Shown: positions 57,894 through 64,000 of the stretch, piece after piece
Layout: every line of letters starts with the position of its first letter
Numbering within the stretch: the first letter of the stretch is position 1
DNA from: Aestuariibacter sp.
Lineage (GTDB): Bacteria > Pseudomonadota > Gammaproteobacteria > Enterobacterales > Alteromonadaceae
Direction of reading: 5' to 3'
Assembly: GCA_017794925.1 (NCBI GenBank)
Contig: CP051238.1
Location: 258,906-322,905, forward strand
Length of the DNA: 64,000 nucleotides
Position numbers and translations under genes: made by a program
Notes under the pieces: model-generated
The model's input: the letters and a program-made list of their open reading frames with translations, nothing else
Databases searched by the model: none
What the model was told of the DNA's origin: nothing

Positions 57894-58481
57894 ATGCTTG
57901 CCTGCGGATTTGCGACGGCTCAGTTTGTTCTGACCTCGGTATTTTCCGGTTTTGATTGGATACTGAATCCGGATTATAACGCCACTAAGCTATTAGACGC
58001 CCTGCGCTGGACGCTGAACTCCGTATTGTACGAAGAGCTGCTCTTCCGCGGTTACCTACTCTATAAAGCAATTGAATTCATGGGCATAAGAAAAGCGTGC
58101 TGGTTATCTGCAGCGGCATTTGGGATTTATCACTGGTTTTCCTATGGCCTGTTCGGTAGCGTGATCCCAATGATTTATGTGTTTTTCCTAACGGGTTCAT
58201 TTGGACTAATGCTGGCATATTCGTTTGCCATGTCAAAGTCAGTAGTGCTGCCAATCGCGCTTCATCTTGGATGGAACGTCGTAACGATATTGGTCTTTTC
58301 TAACGGACCGATTGGCGCGCAATTATTCCAGCCAAGCACAGCAGAACCCCTGACTATGAATGCAGTCCAGCAACTTGTGACTAATGTCGTTTTACCAATC
58401 TGCTTTGTTGTCTTGGTGGTTTGGGTTGTGACCCAAAAAGTCCGCAGGTACAAAGAGCAAATGAAAGAAACGTGTGCTTAA
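57894..58481 (+). CDS. CPBP-family intramembrane metalloprotease, probably N-terminally disrupted
   Basis: 195 aa from the first ATG, which lacks a good ribosome site. Conserved CPBP (Abi) motifs are intact: EELLFRGYLLY (EExxxR), FGIYHWFSYG and LHLGWNVV, with five to six hydrophobic helices. CPBP proteins process prenylated-type or bacteriocin-related membrane substrates or give self-immunity. An in-frame TAG 37 bp upstream separates it from a likely original N-terminus, so it may be a pseudogene. Confidence 0.7.
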   Translation: MLACGFATAQFVLTSVFSGFDWILNPDYNATKLLDALRWTLNSVLYEELLFRGYLLYKAIEFMGIRKACWLSAAAFGIYHWFSYGLFGSVIPMIYVFFLTGSFGLMLAYSFAMSKSVVLPIALHLGWNVVTILVFSNGPIGAQLFQPSTAEPLTMNAVQQLVTNVVLPICFVVLVVWVVTQKVRRYKEQMKETCA

Positions 58482-58627
58482 GAAAGGTGACTTAATCTAA
58501 ACTCAAAACAGGCGCACCTCCAGGCAATATAGTAAAGTCATATTTGTTAGTCTCACCCTATCGCTTTTGTTATATCCAACTGATATTGTGCAGTAACATA
58601 CTGATTACATTATATATTTGAGGATTT

Positions 58628-59089
58628 ATGTATTTCTTGGACACGGATCGCCTTGCGACATTGTTAGCCAAAGATGAACTGGATCAAAGCCAAAAAGTCA
58701 GGTATTACATCGCCTGCTTCTATTTGCAAATGGCCAGCACGGTATTACCCATGTACTTATTTGGCTTATCGTATTCATTGGATGTCGTTACACTTGCGTC
58801 ATTCATTGCATCGCTGGCGGTATTCCACCTTGGCGCACTCAACGTCTACAAAGCCTGTGCGCAATACCAGAGGGCAGGCGTAGTGGACACGCTGATTGTG
58901 CTGAGTTTGCCTGTTGGTATCAAAGTACATTCTTTATACTGGCTTGCGTACGCAGTGATCGTTTACACACTTACTGCTGCCGAAGGGGGCTGGTACCTTT
59001 GGGTCATTTACAGTTTCAGTGCTATGCCGATTATGGTCTGGTTTCAATTCAACTTGATCAGGAATGCCGTGGTAAGAAACTATGGTTAA
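58628..59089 (+). CDS. Integral membrane protein of unknown function
   Basis: A 153-aa protein with four hydrophobic helices (about residues 28-50, 55-75, 88-120, 125-145) and a GAGG ribosome site. No family recognised. It follows the CPBP gene after 146 bp and is convergent with an esterase gene 12 bp away. Confidence 0.6.
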   Translation: MYFLDTDRLATLLAKDELDQSQKVRYYIACFYLQMASTVLPMYLFGLSYSLDVVTLASFIASLAVFHLGALNVYKACAQYQRAGVVDTLIVLSLPVGIKVHSLYWLAYAVIVYTLTAAEGGWYLWVIYSFSAMPIMVWFQFNLIRNAVVRNYG

Positions 59090-59101
59090 CTAGGGCGTGT
59101 A

Positions 59102-60247
59102 TCATTCAGTGCCCTGCTTCATATCCAGTAGCCGTTGTAATTCATCAGAGCAGTTACGTTTAGCTACATCGATTGCCTGGTTTAACGCAGCACTTGCCAG
59201 CGCTTTATTGCCTGTTTCCTCATAGGCAAGATACAGGCCTTCAAGTGATGCAATGGATTCCGGATATAAGCTCACCGTGTATTTGAAGGTATCAATGGCA
59301 TGCTCGATATCAATGTGTTCAGAAAACAGCGCGTGGTAGCCGTAATCCAGTAAACTTTCCTCAGCAACGTTTTGTTTCGCGCCAATCCGACCAGACAAGG
59401 ACTCAACATACGACTTCATGGCATCCAACCCTTTGTACACAATGGCTTCAGGGATCCTGTATCCTTCGTAAAGGGCTCGCAGTGCGTGAACACTGCCCAC
59501 CAATGGTATAGTGGCATGACTTTCATTACTCAGATTTTGATGAACCCAACGCAATGACTGAGTGGAATTAGCTTGCAGCAAAGCGTTTACATGATCAACG
59601 AATCGAAACTCGTCTGGAATATCATCAAGCAGATAACTGTTATTGAAATAGAGAAACTGCTTGGGGTGCGTGCCTTTTTGCAGGTACTGTCGCAGGCTAT
59701 CAACCACCACACCGTTGTCCCATTCCAGTGAGCCATCATTAACCAGATACGCATCAAACGTGGATGGAGAAGTATACAAGTGGTACAACACGTACAGTCC
59801 AGCCGCCGAATGCCCCCAGATAACCTTGTGTCCACCAATGCGATAATCCGCCTTTAACGTGTTGAGCAGTTCGTTGTTAATGAAGTTTGAAAAGGCCTCA
59901 GCGCCGCCACCACCATGCCAATCTGGCGAGTCTGTGGGCGTAAAATCCCGCAATCGATTTACTGAAGACAGCGCAACGACCACATGTTCGGGTATATCAC
60001 CGGCATCCGCCAAAAACTGAGCGTTATTAGCGACAAGATCGCCATAGTGGTCGCCATCCAACAGTAGTAACAACGGATACTGCCGGGAAGATTGCTCATA
60101 GCTTTCAGGCAACGACACGCGATAAGCGCGCTGTTCCTTAAGGATCTGTGATTTTATGTGTTGCTGGGGCAACCAGTCTACTCCGGCAGTAGCCAGCGGT
60201 GACAATAAAAAACACAGGTAAAGCAGTAACATTAATCCCTTATTCAT
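59102..60247 (-). CDS. Exported alpha/beta hydrolase, esterase-D/Fes type
   Basis: A 381-aa protein with a signal peptide (LLLYLCFLLSPLATAG). YRVSLPESYEQSSRQYPLLLLLDGDHY is the typical start of esterase D/Fes-like domains; IWGHSAAGLYVLYHLY has the nucleophile Ser; a His follows in SHATIPL. The C-terminal 90 residues look like TPR helices (YTVSLYPESIASLEGLYLAY). Likely a periplasmic ester hydrolase, for example on siderophores or acylated sugars; substrate unknown. Confidence 0.85.
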   Translation of the reverse strand: MNKGLMLLLYLCFLLSPLATAGVDWLPQQHIKSQILKEQRAYRVSLPESYEQSSRQYPLLLLLDGDHYGDLVANNAQFLADAGDIPEHVVVALSSVNRLRDFTPTDSPDWHGGGGAEAFSNFINNELLNTLKADYRIGGHKVIWGHSAAGLYVLYHLYTSPSTFDAYLVNDGSLEWDNGVVVDSLRQYLQKGTHPKQFLYFNNSYLLDDIPDEFRFVDHVNALLQANSTQSLRWVHQNLSNESHATIPLVGSVHALRALYEGYRIPEAIVYKGLDAMKSYVESLSGRIGAKQNVAEESLLDYGYHALFSEHIDIEHAIDTFKYTVSLYPESIASLEGLYLAYEETGNKALASAALNQAIDVAKRNCSDELQRLLDMKQGTE

Positions 60248-60366
60248 AACAACTCCGTTTGCATTAGAGGCTTATAAGGTGAGGTATAACCAACGTTTAA
60301 AGCCGCGCTTACCAGTATTATTCTTCTGCCTGACAAGCGCAACTTTTCTCCATCGGAATGTAACGA

Positions 60367-61809
60367 TTACCCCAATGGATTGGTTAGTGGCGTAAGCTGA
60401 TTGTTCCTGTTGTTACAACCACTCCATGGTTCAAATACCCTATCTTTTTCCAACCAAATGGTGTCGGAAAAGCCTTGTAGTGGATGACTTATTGCGATTT
60501 GAAACATCGGATATTTTGCTTCAATCACCCTGCCACAGAATGTCTGATCACCTACACTGAGTCCCTTACGCCATCTTTCCAGACCCGCGAGGACCGCTTT
60601 GCGCTTTTCCATCTTCTCATTTTGAATGCGTAGCTCGGCTTTAGCCACAAGATCACGCGCCTTGGCAACTAGCTTTGCTTCGTCGATATATTGGTAAGTA
60701 GCAATAAAAGTGTTTGCATCACCAATTGTTTTAATATTATCGAACGCTACTTTTTGCTCTTTTTTAACCAAAGCAGACCATTGAGTTTTCGCTTTACTGA
60801 TTAGCTGAGCCTCATCCAAACGTTCGTACTTCTCAATAAACCTCTTCATGGAAGAGGCTGTTTTTGCCAACGCAAAAGCTGCTTGTTGCTGTTGTACATA
60901 AAGTACCTTTGCGTTTGCAAACTTTCCATCAAACTCGGAAAGCAATGACTTTGTCGAGTTTGCGTAATAGTCTTGTAACTGCGATTCAATAACCACTTTT
61001 GCCATCTGAATATCACCGTAAGCCGGCATCTCAAAACTGTATAAGTCCAGGTTTGTTAGTTCAGTCGGCAGGTATTGATTGAGGATTGCTGATTTCTCAG
61101 ATCGCAGGCTGTTCCATTCAGCATAAAGGTTTTCGTTGTATTGTGTTAGTTCGCTGTACACGACACTAGCGGACGCCATATAGCGCACATATTGTTCCAA
61201 TGAGCCGTGTTTTGCTTGAATAGCTGTAACAGTTTGCTCATAAAAACTATCATGATCAAACTCGACCCACTTATTATTCCATACAGAGCCGTGACTAATT
61301 AAGTTAGCTGTTCCGTTTATCAGCGTTAATGGTGCTCCAACTAAAACCAGAGCTGGTCCTACAATTACCGCCGCAGCACCTGTCATTGCCACCTTACCGG
61401 CAGACATACCTGGTTTTTTGCCGTCGGCTACACGTTTTTCGTATGTGTCTCCATAATCACTATCGGTGGCACTGACTTTTAAAAAGGGAGAATCTATCTC
61501 TTCGTATTGTACACATTCGTCTTTTGATAGACGGCACTTGAATCGTTCGGACTTAAATGTAGGGAACAGTGTCTTACCGTTAAATTGCCAATAAGTCGTG
61601 TCCATCATGCCTTTGTTTTCAGAGTCATTAGCAGACAAAATAGGAGCAAGCACAAAACCATCCTTTTGTCTTGCAAGGGTACCATTCAATTTGATGAGGT
61701 TAATATTTGCCTGAATTTCAGCAGACACCTCTTCATTTACGGGTGGGGTAGAACTGCAACCAGCAAGAACAGACAGCGCGATGGCGCTTGCTAAAAGTTG
61801 TTTATTCAA
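60367..61809 (-). CDS. Lipoprotein of unknown function with coiled-coil regions
   Basis: A 480-aa protein from a TTG start. LLASAIALSVLAGCSST is a lipobox signal. Residues about 140-170 form a hydrophobic Gly/Ala-rich stretch (GAAAVIVGPALVLVGAPLTL) that might insert in a membrane; residues 300-410 are Lys/Gln/Ala-rich helices. The C-terminal 60 residues (VGDQTFCGRVIEAKYPMFQI) resemble a small beta domain with two cysteines. No family assigned. Confidence 0.7.
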   Translation of the reverse strand: MNKQLLASAIALSVLAGCSSTPPVNEEVSAEIQANINLIKLNGTLARQKDGFVLAPILSANDSENKGMMDTTYWQFNGKTLFPTFKSERFKCRLSKDECVQYEEIDSPFLKVSATDSDYGDTYEKRVADGKKPGMSAGKVAMTGAAAVIVGPALVLVGAPLTLINGTANLISHGSVWNNKWVEFDHDSFYEQTVTAIQAKHGSLEQYVRYMASASVVYSELTQYNENLYAEWNSLRSEKSAILNQYLPTELTNLDLYSFEMPAYGDIQMAKVVIESQLQDYYANSTKSLLSEFDGKFANAKVLYVQQQQAAFALAKTASSMKRFIEKYERLDEAQLISKAKTQWSALVKKEQKVAFDNIKTIGDANTFIATYQYIDEAKLVAKARDLVAKAELRIQNEKMEKRKAVLAGLERWRKGLSVGDQTFCGRVIEAKYPMFQIAISHPLQGFSDTIWLEKDRVFEPWSGCNNRNNQLTPLTNPLG

Positions 61810-62343
61810 AATTGAAAATTCTCCGGATATTTAACTTATTATTTTTAATACTGGTCAAGGTCGGTAATAACAGCAGACACAATTTGGAGGGAGAGTAATA
61901 GGAAACTGATATGCACTTTGCACTACGTCCATGTTAGCTTATCGTCCAATTTGATAAGTGCTACAACCTGCAACAGTTGACTTCAGCAGCGGAGATAATA
62001 CCGGTACATCATCGATTTTCAAGTTTAACCTTAAAAAAACAAAAAATAAAAAGCATAATAAATAGACACTTACAGAAAATGCATTTCTAAATCCGAATAA
62101 TAGAGAAACTAAAATCTTGCTAGTGACAACATCTTTTCTCTACCTCCATTTCTCATATTAAATAGCACAATCATTTATTCAGTTACCCTGATGCTGATGC
62201 ACTTTCAGGAAACTAAGCCTCTTAATGGTCAACGTAAGGTCCATTTACATCGATAGTGAAATTCACTCATCTCTTACGTGTAGCGCAGTCATCACTACTT
62301 CGCTATACTGCCAACTGGTTAGACCAGAAAGCATCAACACTGC
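61810..62343. other. 534-bp AT-rich intergenic region
   Basis: No gene or RNA recognised. Two small palindromes stand out: CTTATC / GATAAG (61938-61943, 61953-61958) and CTGGT-TAG-ACCAG (62315-62327), the latter just before the downstream hydrolase gene and of a size suited to a TetR-type operator. Confidence 0.3.
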
Positions 62344-63207
62344 ATGACACAATCCAAACCCATTACGATTACCTGTACAGACGGCGTAACGTTAGCTGCG
62401 ACATTATACCCAGCGAAGAAACTCGCCACCGGGGCAATTATGCTTGCACCGGCAACAGGGATTAGCCAGCGGTTCTATCAGCATTTTGCCAAATTCCTGA
62501 GTGAGCAGGGCTTTGCGGTGCTAACCTATGATAACCGGGGAATTGGTGAGTCAGACAAGCGTAAGAATATCATGCGTAATGCATCGCTTCAGTGTTGGGG
62601 CGAGCTGGATATGCCAGCTGTGTTGGATACGCTGAAAGCGTTGTACCCTGATATACCGCTACATTTAATTGGCCATAGTGCGGGCGGGCAGCTTGTCGGC
62701 CTGATGCCAAACAGTCACCAGCTTCATAGCTTTGTTACATTTGGGAGTTCTTCGGGTAGCCTTCGCAACTTCGACTGGCCCTATAAGTTCAAAGCCCATT
62801 TCTACATGAACTGTTTCATTCCACTTACAAACCTGCTATTTGGGCAAACTCAATCTCAATGGGTAGGCATGGGTGAGCCTTTACCAAAGCGAGTCGCTGC
62901 TCAATGGCAGAAGTGGTGTAACGGCCAGGGGTATGTAAAAACAGAGTTTGGCAAAGGGGTTACAAAACACTATTACGATGAATTAACCCAACCGTCATTG
63001 TGGCTTACAGCCACAGACGACGAAATTGCCAGGCCGCAAAACGTCGATGAAATGCTCGCGGTGTACAGCCGGTTAAAAGCAGAGAAAAAGTCCCTTAACC
63101 CCGCAACTTTTGGCCTTAACCACATTGGCCACATGCGCTTTTTCTCGCGCCAGTGTTTGCCGTTGTGGTCGATAGCCAGCCAATGGCTGCAACAACAAAC
63201 TGCGTGA
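62344..63207 (+). CDS. Alpha/beta hydrolase
   Basis: A 287-aa cytoplasmic hydrolase. LAATLYPAKKLATGAIMLAPATG starts the fold, VLTYDNRGIGES is the oxyanion strand, LIGHSAGGQLVGLM has the nucleophile Ser, ATDDEIARPQNVDEM the acidic residue, and NHIGHMRFF the His. Related to YheT/serine aminopeptidase S33-like proteins. Weak ribosome site. Substrate unknown. Confidence 0.85.
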   Translation: MTQSKPITITCTDGVTLAATLYPAKKLATGAIMLAPATGISQRFYQHFAKFLSEQGFAVLTYDNRGIGESDKRKNIMRNASLQCWGELDMPAVLDTLKALYPDIPLHLIGHSAGGQLVGLMPNSHQLHSFVTFGSSSGSLRNFDWPYKFKAHFYMNCFIPLTNLLFGQTQSQWVGMGEPLPKRVAAQWQKWCNGQGYVKTEFGKGVTKHYYDELTQPSLWLTATDDEIARPQNVDEMLAVYSRLKAEKKSLNPATFGLNHIGHMRFFSRQCLPLWSIASQWLQQQTA

Positions 63208-63215
63208 AAAAATGG

Positions 63216-63245
63216 ATAGGTTCATACCTACCATGAACCTTCCTA
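63216..63245. other. Inverted repeat after the hydrolase gene
   Basis: AGGTTCAT (63218-63225) and ATGAACCT (63233-63240), extended by ATAGG / CCTAT, form a hairpin 10 bp after the stop. There is no T run on the plus strand, and a short T run on the minus strand side. Possible terminator of low efficiency. Confidence 0.35.
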
Positions 63246-63362
63246 TTGTATAAATTAGACTTTTCACAAGGCACCTCGGCAAATTCGCGCATATCAGCAT
63301 CTTTGCTAGTATTTATACCTCATACCAACTTCTGATAATCACGCTGTGTTCAGGTAGAATTT

Positions 63363-64000
63363 ATGCAAAACCAAGCTATGCGCGAGAAGAGTTTTGAGGA
63401 CGTTTTTCGTGCATCAATAGATGGATTAGGTATTTTCAAGGATGGGGTTTTCTTTGATTGTAATCAGGCCATGCTGGACATGGTTGGCCTGAAAACTAAA
63501 GAAGAGTTTATTGGCTATACCCCCTTTGACTTTTCGCCGACATTTCAACCGGATGGTCGGCTGTCTTCGGAAAAAGGTCAGGCACATATAGATCGCTGCA
63601 TGAAAGAAGGCTCTATTCGGTTCGAATGGCTGCATGCAAAACTTACCGGCGAAACCTTCTGGGTTGAAGTTATTATTACCAAGATGGTCATGAACGGTGA
63701 GCAGGTTGTGCATGTTAACTGGCGCGACATCTCTGAAAAGAAGAACCTGGAACTGGAAATCGCCGCGCAGAAAGATACCTTCGAAACCCTGTTCAACGAA
63801 TCTGTGGACGGGCTTTGCCTGCTAACCAGCAAACACTATCTGGACTGTAATAAAGCCTTCCTGAGCATGCTAGGTTTTTCTCGCAAAGAAGAGATCATCG
63901 GTCTGACGCCTATGGATATTTCGCCTGAATTTCAGAGCGATGGCAGAGCCTCTGCCGATGCTGCCCGAGAGATTATAGAAACCGCGTTCAGCAAAGGCAG
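63363..64000 (+). CDS. PAS-repeat sensor protein, N-terminal part (cut by window edge)
   Basis: 212 complete codons are visible before the frame leaves the window. Two PAS domains follow each other: FEDVFRASIDGLGIFKDGVFFDCN...VHVNWRDISEKK and FETLFNESVDGLCLLTSKHYLDCNKAFL, linked by an amphipathic helix (LELEIAAQKD). Both carry the IDG/VDG and DCN segments and near-identical SPxFQxDGR loops, pointing to a recent PAS duplication. Output domain (kinase, GGDEF/EAL or methyl-accepting) is outside the window. AGGTAG ribosome site before the ATG. Confidence 0.85.
   Translation, partial: MQNQAMREKSFEDVFRASIDGLGIFKDGVFFDCNQAMLDMVGLKTKEEFIGYTPFDFSPTFQPDGRLSSEKGQAHIDRCMKEGSIRFEWLHAKLTGETFWVEVIITKMVMNGEQVVHVNWRDISEKKNLELEIAAQKDTFETLFNESVDGLCLLTSKHYLDCNKAFLSMLGFSRKEEIIGLTPMDISPEFQSDGRASADAAREIIETAFSKG

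Overview
The window looks like a chromosomal stretch from a marine gammaproteobacterium of the Alteromonas/Alteromonadaceae type. This is inferred from gene order (gppA-rhlB / trxA-trhP-rho; yibQ-envC-gpmI facing yibN-grxC-secB-gpsA; an argCBFGH-argA run), a large TonB-dependent receptor, the DUF1501/DUF1800 pair and many signalling proteins. No species-level marker was used. Most of it is housekeeping DNA. I saw no prophage, transposase gene or CRISPR array.

Layout: 1-0.8 kb purK (cut by the window edge) and purE. 1.1-6.1 kb a LysR regulator, a membrane hybrid histidine kinase and an exported M20 amidohydrolase. 6.2-12.4 kb rho, trhP and trxA on the minus strand, divergent from rhlB-gppA. 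12.5-18.1 kb a tight minus-strand operon tatA-tatB-tatC-(secreted protein)-tatD-(diguanylate cyclase)-hemB. 18.4-19.8 kb two exported proteins of unknown function. 19.9-22.1 kb ilvIH behind a long AT-rich control region with a direct repeat. 22.6-24.2 kb a DUF4442 protein, tRNA-Gly(GCC) followed by a 124-bp-period repeat that re-uses the tRNA 3' end, and orn. 24.3-27.9 kb rsgA, psd, a DMT exporter and a glycerophosphodiester phosphodiesterase. 27.9-28.4 kb a MerC-like protein under a perfect Zur-type palindrome. 28.6-33.7 kb a TPR-sulfotransferase and a TonB-dependent receptor. 34-41 kb the envC/gpmI and secB/gpsA blocks, separated by a 271-bp MITE-like element. 41.1-44.2 kb a lipase-like hydrolase with a CpxAR-type two-component system. 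44.4-48 kb DUF1501, DUF1800 and mgsA. 48.1-55.1 kb the arginine operon. 55.1-64 kb an accessory-looking stretch: a Tat-exported TIM-barrel protein, ccdAB, several small unknown genes, a CPBP protease with an in-frame stop, esterases, a lipoprotein and the start of a PAS-repeat sensor protein.

The strongest candidate for something undescribed is the argC leader. A paired ARG box overlaps a sigma70-like promoter. It is followed by a 42-codon open frame with a good ribosome-binding site that ends in a tight cluster of arginine codons, and then by a 16-bp stem terminator with a U run, 33 bases before argC. This has the layout of a classical leader-peptide attenuator, but for arginine, stacked on ArgR repression. 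Other points of interest are the rtT-like tRNA-tail repeats, the Zur-type operator before a MerC-like gene, the sulfotransferase/receptor pair, the MITE and the ilvI upstream repeats. All family calls come from reading motifs by eye; no database search or folding program was run.
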